A DNA stretch of 64,000 bases. Origin: Pusillimonas sp. T7-7. GTDB lineage: Bacteria > Pseudomonadota > Gammaproteobacteria > Burkholderiales > Burkholderiaceae_B. This document shows positions 43,008 through 51,745 of this stretch, one piece after another. Each line of letters starts with the position of its first letter. The first letter of the stretch is position 1. The notes under the pieces are model-generated. The model was given only the letters and a program-made list of their open reading frames with translations. It was not told the origin of the DNA and made no database searches. The stretch covers positions 2,914,001-2,978,000 of the forward strand of contig NC_015458.1 in assembly GCF_000209655.1 (NCBI RefSeq). The letters are read 5' to 3'. The translations under genes were made by a program, and so were the position numbers.

Positions 43008-44239
43008 TACGCGTTCCCCTCACACAGCGACTGCCATTTACGGTTGACGTACAGGATGATGACGACCCCCGCCACCATCAAGGCAAGGGGCAGCAACCAT
43101 GTCGTGAACGCACCCGGCAGCCACTGGCGATCAAACAGCGCTACAGCCGGCCAGGCCGCCCCTTCAGCCAACTGCGATTGATAATCCAGCGCCAGTATCA
43201 GCGCAAGAAACTCGCACAAGAACACGAAGCCCGCCGCCGCCACAATACAGCCAATGACCCAGCCCGACAGCACGCCAGTCAGGCGGGCAGCGCTGAAGCG
43301 TCGTCGATTGCCGCTCCACCATTTGCCTATGCTGAACAGGCCCGCCGGCATGAACATCATGACCAGGACGAAAATGACGCCCTGATACAACAGCCATGTT
43401 CGCGTCATGTCAGAGACCGCATACCCGAAGAATGTCATCACCGCAGCGCCAAGTGCGGGCCCAAAGAAGGCGCCTATTCCGCCTATGTATGAGTTCAGCA
43501 CCACCTGGGTCGATAGCGTCATGTCGAACAGCACATAGTTGGCTGCTTCGTTGTTCATGGCCAGCAAGGCCCCTGCCAGCCCCGAGAAGGTGGCCGAAAT
43601 GGTGAAAACCATCGTGCGCAGCTTATGCACGTTGTAGCCCATGAACTTCAGCCTATGGCTATTTTCGCGCAGGCCCAGGCACAGTCGTCCCAACGGCGTG
43701 CGTGTAAAGCAATACAAGAGCGCAATACCCAAGGCCACCCAGGCCAGGGTCAGGTAATACACCTCGATCGACGTACCGAAGTTGAAACCCCAGGCAGGCA
43801 TGCGCATCGCCGACACACCGCCCTCGCCCCCAAAGATATCTTTCAAATGGGGCGCCAGCGTATGCAGCAACTCTGCCAACGCCAGCGTAATCATCGAAAA
43901 GTACACGCCACTGCGCTGGGTCGAGAACCAGCCTGCAACAATACCCAGGCCGCAACCGGCCAGCGCCCCCAGCAAGGGCATGAATGGGGTGGGAAGCAAT
44001 CCCGTCTCATCCAGCGCATTCATTCCATGTATGGTTGCAAAGGTGCCGATGGCGAAGTAAGCGGAGTGCCCGAAGGAAAGCATCCCGCCTTGCCCGGCCA
44101 GCACATTGAATGCACTGGCAAACAGCGCCGCGATCAGCATCTGAATCGCCGCGTTGACCAATGAGGTCGGCAAGTAAAGCGGCAAAGCCAACAGCATGGC
44201 GAAAAGGACCGCAATAATAAAGAGTCTTGATAATTTCAT
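43007..44239 (-). CDS. livM: Liv-type ABC transporter permease (LivM), with extended C-terminus
   Basis: The ATG at 44239 with GGGAG upstream is preferred over a GTG six codons earlier that overlaps livH. The product is 410 residues. The family core (to about 310) includes NVLAGQGGMLSFGHSAYFAIGTF and the EAA-type loop GLRENSHRLKFMGYNV. About 100 further residues add three or four extra hydrophobic segments (GVLSGWVIGCIVAAAGF and TWLLPLALMVAGVVIILYV), which is unusual for LivM. Confidence 0.92.
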   Translation of the reverse strand: MKLSRLFIIAVLFAMLLALPLYLPTSLVNAAIQMLIAALFASAFNVLAGQGGMLSFGHSAYFAIGTFATIHGMNALDETGLLPTPFMPLLGALAGCGLGIVAGWFSTQRSGVYFSMITLALAELLHTLAPHLKDIFGGEGGVSAMRMPAWGFNFGTSIEVYYLTLAWVALGIALLYCFTRTPLGRLCLGLRENSHRLKFMGYNVHKLRTMVFTISATFSGLAGALLAMNNEAANYVLFDMTLSTQVVLNSYIGGIGAFFGPALGAAVMTFFGYAVSDMTRTWLLYQGVIFVLVMMFMPAGLFSIGKWWSGNRRRFSAARLTGVLSGWVIGCIVAAAGFVFLCEFLALILALDYQSQLAEGAAWPAVALFDRQWLPGAFTTWLLPLALMVAGVVIILYVNRKWQSLCEGNA

Positions 44240-44243
44240 CTGT

Positions 44244-45185
44244 CTACTCCCGGTCACCCATAAGCCCGGATGGGCGAAGCAGCAGAATCAACAGCATCAG
44301 GAAGAACGGAATCGTGGCCGACAGCGACGACACCTTCAGGGTCAGCACGCCACCCACGCTCTCGGCCCACTCGCGTGCGCCAAAGTAGGCCAGGAAGTCG
44401 GCCAGACTGTAGTCGATACCCACGGCAAAGGAAGTAATCAGCCCGATCAGCAGCGATGCCACCATGGCGCCCTCGAGCGATCCCAGGCCACCGACCACCA
44501 CCACCACAAATACCAGCACGCCCAGCTCCAGCGCCATATTGGGGTTGGTCGTGTAAAAAGCGCCCGCAACTGCACCGGCCAGGCCAGCCAGCCCGGCGCC
44601 GACCGCAAACACGCCCATGAAGACCATGGGCACGTTATGCCCCAATGCTTCCACCATGCGCGGTTTGTATATGGCTGATCGCACCACAATACCCACCCGT
44701 GTCTTGGTCAACAACAGGTAGATCAGCACGAACATCAAGATGGACGTACCGCCAATGAGCAGACGATAAAAAGGATAATCCGCACCAAACACCGAAAAGG
44801 CCGAGAAGGACAAGGAATCGGGCACGCGATAGTTGACGGGATAGTTGCCGTAGAACAGCTTGATGACTTCGGCAATAATGAACGACACGCCGAAGGTCAG
44901 CAGCAACTGGTGACCGTGGCCGTAGCGATGCACTCGGCGCAACAGATAGCGTTCGACCAGCGCCCCCAGCACACCCACTATCAGCGGCGAAATAATGATC
45001 GCCGGCCAGAAGCCCAGCACTTTCTCAAGGCTGTAAGCCAGATAGGCCCCCACCATATAGAACGATGTATGGGCGAAGTTCAGGACGCCCATCATTCCAA
45101 AGATCAAAGTCAGCCCCGCTGACACCATGAACAGCAACAAGCCGTACACAGTACCGTTCAATAGGGAAACCGTAAAAAATTCCAT
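44244..45185 (-). CDS. livH: Liv-type ABC transporter permease (LivH)
   Basis: The ATG at 45185 (AAAGGTG upstream) gives 313 residues and about eight helices. SAGLTLIFGMMGVLNFAHTSFYMVGAYLAY is characteristic (shown in two parts: SAGLTLIFGMMGV and LNFAHTSFYMVGAYL). GGLGSLEGAMVASLLIGL marks the C-terminal half. It forms the channel with LivM. It is separated from the binding-protein gene by a 71-base gap containing a strong hairpin. Confidence 0.93.
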   Translation of the reverse strand: MEFFTVSLLNGTVYGLLLFMVSAGLTLIFGMMGVLNFAHTSFYMVGAYLAYSLEKVLGFWPAIIISPLIVGVLGALVERYLLRRVHRYGHGHQLLLTFGVSFIIAEVIKLFYGNYPVNYRVPDSLSFSAFSVFGADYPFYRLLIGGTSILMFVLIYLLLTKTRVGIVVRSAIYKPRMVEALGHNVPMVFMGVFAVGAGLAGLAGAVAGAFYTTNPNMALELGVLVFVVVVVGGLGSLEGAMVASLLIGLITSFAVGIDYSLADFLAYFGAREWAESVGGVLTLKVSSLSATIPFFLMLLILLLRPSGLMGDRE

Positions 45186-45218
45186 AATCACACCTTTCTA
45201 CCACCCTGATTCGCACTA

Positions 45219-45248
45219 CCGGCACCGGCATGCAGCTGCCAGTGCCGG
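45219..45248 (-). other. intercistronic hairpin between binding-protein and livH genes
   Basis: On the minus strand CCGGCACTGGCA pairs along all 12 positions (one G-U) with TGCCGGTGCCGG around a 6-base loop. There is no U tract, so it likely stabilises the upstream mRNA segment and raises binding-protein output relative to the permeases. Confidence 0.6.
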
Positions 45249-45256
45249 ACCCAGCA

Positions 45257-46495
45257 TCAGGCGGGACGCTTCATCTTGCAGGTTTTCTGTAGCGGGTTCA
45301 GCGCATCGGGGCCGGCGAACTGCGTAACCACCTCGAAGCCCATGGCGGTTTCGTCAGCCTTGTACTTGGCTTCCTTGGTGACCTTGGACACCACGATAGG
45401 CAGAACCACTTGGTGATCCTCTGCACGGATTGAGGTTTCACCCATGGGGGTCGTGATCTTGACCTTCTCGAGGTTCAACGCAAGCTTTGACACATTGAGT
45501 TGGCCATCCTCGGGAGGAGTGGCTTTCAATGCCTCGGCAAGCATCTGAATGCCAAATACGGTTTGCGGTTCGATATAAGTGGGATAGTGTCCCGTCTTGG
45601 CTTTGTACTCTTCGCCGAACTTCTCGGTCTCGGGGTTGGCAGACATGTTGTAGGCATTCGCTATGTAGTGGCCCAGCGCTGTTTCGCCCGCATTGGCCAA
45701 ATTACCAGGCTGATCCAGGAACACCGTGCCGAACCGTACGTCCAGACCCGCACCGCGCGTTGCTTTCATCAAAAGCAGCAAGTCATTGGACCAGTTGCCG
45801 GTAATAACTGTTTGAGCACCGCTCGCCTTGATCTTGCTGGCATAAGGCGAGAAATCCTGAATGCGGTTGACGTCATGCAGCGTGCTTTCCACCACTTCAT
45901 AGCCGCCCTCTTTCGCAAAGTCCTGGATGGACGTCTGCATGTCGTTACCCCAGGAATAGTTCTGGTTCATTGAATAGACCTTGGTGCCCAGATCGCCCGT
46001 CTCTTTCATGGCCTTGACCAGTGCCTTGACCCGAATAGGCGCATTGGTCGTAAAGCGGAAGTGATAGAAGTGGCATTTGTCTCCCGTCAGCTCAAGCGCC
46101 TCGCCACCCATATTCAGGAACAGTACCTCTTTGCCCGGGTTGCGAATATTGTATTTGCGGACATCTTCGGTAATCTGCCCCGACACGGCGGAAGAGGAGC
46201 CTTGAATGATGATGCGGGCGCCGTCGGCAATCGCCGCCTTGACTTTGTCCGATGCTCCGGCAGGACCGCCCTGATTGTCATATTCGGCAATCTCAATGGC
46301 TTCGCCGTTCCAGCCACCCTCTTCATTCAAGCGCGCAAGACCATAGTTGGCTGCCGTGCGATAGAGCAAGCCGGTCGAGGCCTGTGCTCCAGACAGGGTT
46401 TCAACCAGGGCAATTTTTAAAGGAGCGGCCTGAGCCGAACTCATCGCAACCACCCCGCAAGCCGAAAGCGCCAACGCCAATTTGGTAAAGTTCAT
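45257..46495 (-). CDS. Liv-type ABC transporter substrate-binding protein
   Basis: The protein has 412 residues with a signal peptide (NFTKLALALSACGVVAMSSAQA). The mature part is a Peripla_BP_6 domain with LKIALVETLSGAQASTGLL and EGGWNGEAIEIAEYDNQGGP. It ends CKMKRPA with a paired Cys upstream (GDKCHFYHF). It is the first gene of the ten-gene operon reaching 35288. The ligand is unknown and is presumably the carbon source processed by the SDR and dehydrogenase complex. Confidence 0.92.
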   Translation of the reverse strand: MNFTKLALALSACGVVAMSSAQAAPLKIALVETLSGAQASTGLLYRTAANYGLARLNEEGGWNGEAIEIAEYDNQGGPAGASDKVKAAIADGARIIIQGSSSAVSGQITEDVRKYNIRNPGKEVLFLNMGGEALELTGDKCHFYHFRFTTNAPIRVKALVKAMKETGDLGTKVYSMNQNYSWGNDMQTSIQDFAKEGGYEVVESTLHDVNRIQDFSPYASKIKASGAQTVITGNWSNDLLLLMKATRGAGLDVRFGTVFLDQPGNLANAGETALGHYIANAYNMSANPETEKFGEEYKAKTGHYPTYIEPQTVFGIQMLAEALKATPPEDGQLNVSKLALNLEKVKITTPMGETSIRAEDHQVVLPIVVSKVTKEAKYKADETAMGFEVVTQFAGPDALNPLQKTCKMKRPA

Positions 46496-46563
46496 ACTTA
46501 TATCTCCTGTTCTCTTTTAAAAAATACGCGGTGCATAGCACACCTCTCTTCTGGTTTTTCTAA

Positions 46564-46595
46564 TTGTCTGATAACATTTTCAACTTATCAGACAA
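46564..46595. promoter_or_regulatory. 11-base inverted repeat, candidate GntR operator pair
   Basis: TTGTCTGATAA (46564-46574) and its exact complement (46585-46595) flank a 10-base spacer. Each arm is itself close to the symmetric TTGTCnGACAA-type sites bound by FCD GntR proteins. It lies in the AT-rich 241-base gap between the divergent Liv operon and the SDR gene, 69 bases before the binding-protein start. No other feature is clear in the gap. Confidence 0.6.
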
Positions 46596-46736
46596 GCCGA
46601 AGCGAAATTCTACGTATGCAAAAAATCCGTGTCAAAGCTCAAATCGCAAAAATACGGTTCGTTTCGCCAAATACCACTATTTTCCGTTTTAAAACAATAA
46701 ATTAGAGAGGATAGGGATTAACCCTAGCGATAGAAA

Positions 46737-47471
46737 ATGATATCTTTTACCGGGAAAACCGTACTCATTACCGGCGCTGCCGGCGGCATAGGCCACGCTG
46801 TGGCAAAGAAAATGGCGGCTTTGGGCGCTGAAGTCGCCGTCAGCGATGTCAACCTTGATGCCGTCGAAGCGGTAAAAAGGGAAATGGGCGCTCCCGGCAC
46901 AGTCAGCGCGTACCGCACAGACGTATCCAACGAACAATCCTGCAAACAGACCGCCGCCGACGTTGCGCAGCGTTATGGCAAGATTGATCACCTTGTGCAT
47001 TGCGCCGGCATCTATCCTGAAAAACTCGTCGCCGACATGACGCAAAACGATTGGCGCCGCCTGATGAGCATCAATCTGGACGGCGCCTTTCACATATGCC
47101 AGGCCGTCATTCCTTACCTGGCCCAGAACAGCTCCATCGTCAACCTGGCCTCCATGGCTGGTCACCGCGGCAGCCATTCACACGCCCACTATTCCGCATC
47201 AAAAGGCGCGGTGACCAGCCTGAGCAAAAGCTTGGCGCTGGAACTGGCCCCCAGGACCCGTGTAAACATTGTTTCCCCCGGCATCATCGATACGCCCATG
47301 GCATCCAGCCTGATGCATCAAAAAGGCCGGGCCCTGCTTGAAGCAACGCCGCTCAAACGCTTCGGCACCGCCGATGAGGTCGCCGGCGTCATTCTGTTCT
47401 TGTGTTCCGATCTGGCCAGCTTTGTGAACGGGGAAACCATACACGTCAATGGCGGCCTATATATCGTCTGA
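46737..47471 (+). CDS. SDR family oxidoreductase, FabG-like
   Basis: The protein has 244 residues. The cofactor motif is TGAAGGIGHAVAK, followed by HCAGIYPEK in place of NNAG, and the active site lies in NLASMAGHRGSHSHAHYSASK. It is divergent from the Liv operon and is followed by a GntR gene 83 bases downstream. It is likely a dehydrogenase of the same pathway. Confidence 0.92.
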   Translation: MISFTGKTVLITGAAGGIGHAVAKKMAALGAEVAVSDVNLDAVEAVKREMGAPGTVSAYRTDVSNEQSCKQTAADVAQRYGKIDHLVHCAGIYPEKLVADMTQNDWRRLMSINLDGAFHICQAVIPYLAQNSSIVNLASMAGHRGSHSHAHYSASKGAVTSLSKSLALELAPRTRVNIVSPGIIDTPMASSLMHQKGRALLEATPLKRFGTADEVAGVILFLCSDLASFVNGETIHVNGGLYIV

Positions 47472-47554
47472 CCGGCTGCAAAGACCTTCAGCACACCATG
47501 GAGCCCGACCTCCCGTGGCCCCTGACCACAATAGAACGAGACAAACTACCCAAC

Positions 47555-48280
47555 ATGGACGACTACTCCAATTCTGCATCGACGCCATCTCTTACTACGC
47601 CTATTGTCGAATGGCTGACTCAAGAGATAGAGCAGCAGCATCTCAAACCGGGGGACAAACTGCCCAGTGAAAAACAGCTGGGTGAGCAGTTTTCGGTCAG
47701 CCGCTCAGTCGTTCGCGAAGCAGTATCGCAACTGAAGTCCGAAGGGTTGGTAAGCTCGCAGCAGGGGCGCGGCGTGTTTGTCAATGAGCGGGGCGCCAGA
47801 CAAACGTTCAGGCTGGATCCAACCCGCCTGGACGACAAAGAAGATGTGGCTTATGTGCTTGAACTCATGATTGCAATTGAAAGTGCTGCCGCCCGGCTTG
47901 CGGCCTTGCGCCGAACACCCGAGGACTTGAAAAACATCAAGCGGGCGCTGATAGGTATGGAATACGCGATTGTCCACGACCAGTTGGGCGATACCGAAGA
48001 CTATGCCTTTCATCAAGCCATTGTCGATGCGGCACAGAACCCTCACTTCATCGCGCTTAACGAATACCTGGAGCGCCATGCCAGGCACTTGATCCGCAGC
48101 GCGCGCAGCAATACCGCGCAGTATCACCAAGATCTGGTGGAAGACGTACAACAGGAACACCAGGCCATAGTGCGGGCCATCGAGGCCCAGGACCCCGACG
48201 AGGCAGCCCAAGCAGCCGAAACCCATTTGCGCAAGGCGGCGGAGCGCCTGAACACTTATCTGGCCTTTCCGCCCGCCTAG
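47555..48280 (+). CDS. GntR family regulator, FCD (FadR-like) subfamily
   Basis: The start at ATG 47555 gives 241 residues; ATG 47498 is an alternative adding 19. The winged helix (PGDKLPSEKQLGEQFSVSRS then VVREAVSQL) is followed by an FCD domain with DYAFHQAIVDAAQNPHFIAL and VQQEHQAIVRAIEAQD. It follows the SDR and probably binds the inverted repeat at 46564-46595 to control the SDR-GntR and Liv-dehydrogenase operons. It is convergent with the GMC gene. Confidence 0.9.
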   Translation: MDDYSNSASTPSLTTPIVEWLTQEIEQQHLKPGDKLPSEKQLGEQFSVSRSVVREAVSQLKSEGLVSSQQGRGVFVNERGARQTFRLDPTRLDDKEDVAYVLELMIAIESAAARLAALRRTPEDLKNIKRALIGMEYAIVHDQLGDTEDYAFHQAIVDAAQNPHFIALNEYLERHARHLIRSARSNTAQYHQDLVEDVQQEHQAIVRAIEAQDPDEAAQAAETHLRKAAERLNTYLAFPPA

Positions 48281-48308
48281 CCGCCACGCTGGCGCCGCAA
48301 AGGCTTCC

Positions 48309-49904
48309 TTAAACTTTCGCGTCCTGCAAAATCATGTCGGCGCCTTTTTCGGCAACCATCATGACAGCAGCCTGGGTATTGCCTGACACCATCAGCGGCA
48401 TGACAGACGCGTCAACAACCCGCAAGCCTTCAATACCCCTGACACGCAAGCGCGGATCAGTGACCGCGTTGTCGTCCATGCCCATCCGGCATGTACCTAT
48501 GGGATGGTAGATGGTCTGGCCCGTATTACGGGCAAACTCCAGCCATTCGTCGAAGGTATTGACCTCTTTGCCCGGATTCATTTCATACGACACATACCGC
48601 TGCATCGCCGGCTGGCCCACGATACGGCGCGCAATCTGCATGCCTTTGACAAGGGAGTCACGGTCGGCGGCCGCATCCAGGAAGTTGGGCCGGATGGCCG
48701 GGCCATCGAGCGGATGGGGCGATTTAATGTGGATGGAGCCCCTTGATTCGGGCCGAAGCTGGGCAACGCCTATCGTCATGCCAGGTTCTTTATCGAGCAC
48801 ACGATTGGCCGCGTTGGCGTAGCTCGCATGCACAAAAAAGTACTGCACGTCTGGAGCCTGGAGTTGTTCCGATGTTTTGACGAAGCCGTGAACCAGCCCC
48901 GTGCCCAGGGTCAGTATGCCTTTACGCTGCAGATAGTAGCGGACCACTTGGCGGGCCAACGGCAGGCCCCGCGACATTTCGTTGAGCGTGATCGTATTCC
49001 GTACCCGCCAGTTCATCCGGGTGGCAAAGTGATCAATGTAGTTGCCGCCCACTCCCTTCAAGACATGCACCAGCGGAATACCCTGAGCCTGGATGACTTC
49101 GGGGTCGCCCACTCCTGATAGCTCCAGCAGCTGCGGCGTCTGGATGGCGCCCATGCACAACAAGATTTCGCGGCTTGCCTTTACCGTAAGCTCTTGCCCG
49201 TCTTTGCGATAAACCAGGCCGGTACAGCGCTTGCCGTCGAAAATCAGCCGCTGAATATGTGCGCCTGATTCAATCACAAGATTCTTGCGGTGACGGGCCG
49301 GCCTCAAATAGCCATCGACCACGCTCCAGCGCCTGCCTTTATGCTGCGCGACCTGGTAATAGCCAAAGCCCTCTTGATTTCCAGCGTTGTAATCATCATT
49401 CCAGGGCTGGCCATCTTCACCGGCTGCTTTCAGGAAGGCATCGGCTATGGGAAAGCGTTCGGCTACCTGCTCCAGATACATGGGCCCGTTTTTGCCACGA
49501 GACTCTTCGCCCCGGGCATAGTTTTCGAGCTTGCGAAAGTACGGCTCGACCTCATCAAAGCCCCACCCTTGCGCGCCCGCAGCCTGCCAGGCATCGTAAT
49601 CCTGTGATTGGCCTCGAACATAAATCATGCCATTGATCAGCGTGGAGCCACCCAGGCCCTTGCCGCGCGGCACCGCAATGGTGCGGCCATGAACGTTATC
49701 TTCGGGCTCGGTCTGAAACCCCCAGTTAAAGCGGGGGTTGGTCATCAACTTGCTGAAGCCGGCCGGGATCTGCACCCACATGGAGCGGGTTTCACGCCCC
49801 GCTTCCAACAGCAAAACACGATATTGGCCGCTGGCGGTCAGGCGGTCGGCAAGAATACAGCCGGCCGTACCGCCGCCCGCAATAATGTAGTCGTAGTCGG
49901 CCAT
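48309..49904 (-). CDS. GMC family FAD-dependent alcohol dehydrogenase, choline-dehydrogenase-like
   Basis: The protein has 531 residues. The FAD motif is IIAGGGTAGCILADRL; GMC signature 1 lies in PRGKGLGGSTLINGMIYVRG and signature 2 in GAIQTPQLLELSGVG. The catalytic His region is YHPIGTCRMG, and the end VSGNTQAAVMMVAEKGADMI is normal. Members oxidise choline, polyethylene glycol or other primary alcohols; length and motifs do not fix the substrate. No betaine aldehyde dehydrogenase is nearby, so choline is not supported. It is downstream of the AroE-like gene with a 3-base gap. Confidence 0.92.
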   Translation of the reverse strand: MADYDYIIAGGGTAGCILADRLTASGQYRVLLLEAGRETRSMWVQIPAGFSKLMTNPRFNWGFQTEPEDNVHGRTIAVPRGKGLGGSTLINGMIYVRGQSQDYDAWQAAGAQGWGFDEVEPYFRKLENYARGEESRGKNGPMYLEQVAERFPIADAFLKAAGEDGQPWNDDYNAGNQEGFGYYQVAQHKGRRWSVVDGYLRPARHRKNLVIESGAHIQRLIFDGKRCTGLVYRKDGQELTVKASREILLCMGAIQTPQLLELSGVGDPEVIQAQGIPLVHVLKGVGGNYIDHFATRMNWRVRNTITLNEMSRGLPLARQVVRYYLQRKGILTLGTGLVHGFVKTSEQLQAPDVQYFFVHASYANAANRVLDKEPGMTIGVAQLRPESRGSIHIKSPHPLDGPAIRPNFLDAAADRDSLVKGMQIARRIVGQPAMQRYVSYEMNPGKEVNTFDEWLEFARNTGQTIYHPIGTCRMGMDDNAVTDPRLRVRGIEGLRVVDASVMPLMVSGNTQAAVMMVAEKGADMILQDAKV

Positions 49905-49907
49905 GGC

Positions 49908-50711
49908 TTACTTTGCAGAAGAAACACCAAGAAACTCCGCCATCAGCTCGATCTGGCTGGCCAGCATCGGCGCTCCGTAATGCACTGCGCAGCCACGCTC
50001 GCCAGCGGCACGCAACAATGCGGTTTCCTCTGGCTGCATGATCACTTCGCAAACCAGCTGGCTGGCGTCCAGCCTGGATACGTCCATGGGCGAGGCATCA
50101 CCTTCTTTCAGGCCCAACGAGGTGGCGTTGACGACAATGTCGTGGCCCGATGGATCGGGCGTACCGATATCAATACGCGCCTGGGGATGAATGTCGAGAA
50201 TACGAGCCTTCAAGTCTTCTGCCTTGGCGGCGGTGCGGTTGGCGATGGTCAGGCGGCTGACCCCATACTGCACCAAGCCAAAAGCTATGGCATTGGCCGC
50301 GCCGCCGGCCCCTGCCATATAGGCCGACTTGCCTTCTACGCTGTGCCCGCACGATTGCATGCCGCGCACAAAACCTTCGCCATCCAGCATATGCGCGGTA
50401 AGCCGGCCGTCGGGCTCGCGTCGCACCACATTGGCAGCCCCGATCTTGCGGGTAGTGTCAGAGGCGTCGTCGCACAACTCCAGCACGGCGGTTTTATGTG
50501 GCACGGTAACAATAACGCCTACCAGGTTTTCCAGTCGCCGCAAGCCTTCCAGAACAGTAGCCAGATTGTCAGGTTTGGCGTGGAAAGGCACCAATACGCC
50601 ATCGTAGTTGGCACGGGCGAGGTATTCGTTCATACGCTGGGGCGTTTTCACATGATGTATGGGGTCGGCGAGTATCCCGAATAGCTTTGTTTCGCCTGTA
50701 ATTTCTTTCAT
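49908..50711 (-). CDS. shikimate-dehydrogenase family protein with altered substrate site
   Basis: The protein has 267 residues with AroE architecture. The catalytic Lys73 is in VTVPHK, Asp110 in LDGEGF, Asn in IGAANVV, and the NADP motif is MAGAGGAANAIAFGL. The shikimate-carboxylate-binding SxSP of true AroE reads HHVKTP (residues 19-24) here, so shikimate is unlikely to be the substrate. It may be a quinate-, aminoshikimate- or catabolic AroE-like dehydrogenase. It heads an operon with the GMC enzyme, divergent from a GntR gene. Confidence 0.85.
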   Translation of the reverse strand: MKEITGETKLFGILADPIHHVKTPQRMNEYLARANYDGVLVPFHAKPDNLATVLEGLRRLENLVGVIVTVPHKTAVLELCDDASDTTRKIGAANVVRREPDGRLTAHMLDGEGFVRGMQSCGHSVEGKSAYMAGAGGAANAIAFGLVQYGVSRLTIANRTAAKAEDLKARILDIHPQARIDIGTPDPSGHDIVVNATSLGLKEGDASPMDVSRLDASQLVCEVIMQPEETALLRAAGERGCAVHYGAPMLASQIELMAEFLGVSSAK

Positions 50712-50784
50712 GACCTGGCTCCCGTGTCCCTGTTCATTTGCTGTGCCCCACAGCGGTAGCGCAGTGCACAGAGTGTATATTAAG

Positions 50785-50797
50785 ATATATGATATAC
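50785..50797. promoter_or_regulatory. candidate GntR operator, site 1
   Basis: ATATATGATATAC lies in the 151-base gap between the AroE-like gene and the third GntR gene. The 12-mer ATATATGATATA recurs on the opposite strand at 51673-51684 in front of the Liv operon. The surrounding GTATAT...ATATAC symmetry supports a dimeric site. Confidence 0.5.
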
Positions 50798-50862
50798 AAC
50801 GTGTTTGCGAAATTGCAAATTGAAGACAGCTTTAATTTGATTAATTTACTCAATGAGTCCCT

Positions 50863-51600
50863 ATGTCCAGTCTGAAGCCTGTAAAAAGGGAAAATCTTTC
50901 CGTAAAGGTTTATAAGCAGATACGCGAAGCGCTTATCAATGGGCAGTACGAGCCAGGCGAGCGGCTGGTCATCGGCGAACTCGCCCGCGTAATGGGTGTT
51001 TCCATCACCCCTGTACGCGAGGCCATTTTCCGGCTTATCAGCGAGCAGGGCCTGGAAATGCAGGCGGCCACTGCCGTTTATGTGCCGTTTCTGAACTCTG
51101 CGCGTCTTGCTGAAATTCAGCAGATTCGTTTTCATCTTGAAGGCATGGGTGCCGCCGAGGCCGCACGTAGAATCAGTGCCAAAGAGCTCGACGAGCTGAC
51201 GGCCCTGCAAGCTGAATTCATCAGCATGACCTCCACCAACCCTACACGCGCCAGTTACCTGAACCGAAAATTTCATTTCGCCATCCTCGAAGCCAGCCGT
51301 ATGCCCACGCTCATCAGCACGGTTGAAACATTCTGGGTCATCACCGGCCCCATACTGAAAATATTCCACGTCAAAACCTCGGGTCTGGATTATTCCGACA
51401 GGCAGCACAGGCACGAAGCCGTACTCGACGCCCTCAAAGCCCGCGACCCCGAGGCGGCCACCAAAGCCATTCAGGCCGATTTGACCTGGGGTGGAAAAAT
51501 AATGATTGACTGGCTGGCCGAGCGGGAAGCCGAGCAAGCCCAGACCAGGCCCAAGCCTCGCAACCCTGCAGCAACAAAAACATCTTCGGGCAAACGCTAG
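50863..51600 (+). CDS. GntR family regulator, FCD (FadR-like) subfamily
   Basis: The protein has 245 residues. The winged helix is at about 10-70 (NGQYEPGERLVIGELARVMG then VSITPVREAIFRL), the FCD domain includes YLNRKFHFAILEAS and RQHRHEAVLDALKARD, and the tail is basic (RPKPRNPAATKTSSGKR). It lies between two candidate operators with the same core, so it probably regulates both the AroE-GMC operon and the Liv operon at 51746-58158. Confidence 0.92.
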   Translation: MSSLKPVKRENLSVKVYKQIREALINGQYEPGERLVIGELARVMGVSITPVREAIFRLISEQGLEMQAATAVYVPFLNSARLAEIQQIRFHLEGMGAAEAARRISAKELDELTALQAEFISMTSTNPTRASYLNRKFHFAILEASRMPTLISTVETFWVITGPILKIFHVKTSGLDYSDRQHRHEAVLDALKARDPEAATKAIQADLTWGGKIMIDWLAEREAEQAQTRPKPRNPAATKTSSGKR

Positions 51601-51671
51601 GGGAAATTCCCGATTCGCCGGTGAGCCGCCATAACTAGAATGCTCTAGGAGGCTGTATGGCCTTGAACAAC

Positions 51672-51684
51672 ATATATCATATAT
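51672..51684. promoter_or_regulatory. candidate GntR operator, site 2
   Basis: ATATATCATATAT is nearly palindromic, and its complement contains the 12-mer of site 1. It lies 62 bases upstream of the binding-protein start. Confidence 0.5.
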
Positions 51685-51745
51685 TTTAATTCCAAGGATA
51701 AGGGCTCAATTCCCTGACCCACACACTAAAGCAAGGAGCCTATAC

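Noticed and set aside
48309..49904. Assignment of the GMC enzyme as choline dehydrogenase BetA
   Set aside because: No betB, betI or choline transporter gene is linked, and the family includes many other alcohol dehydrogenases.
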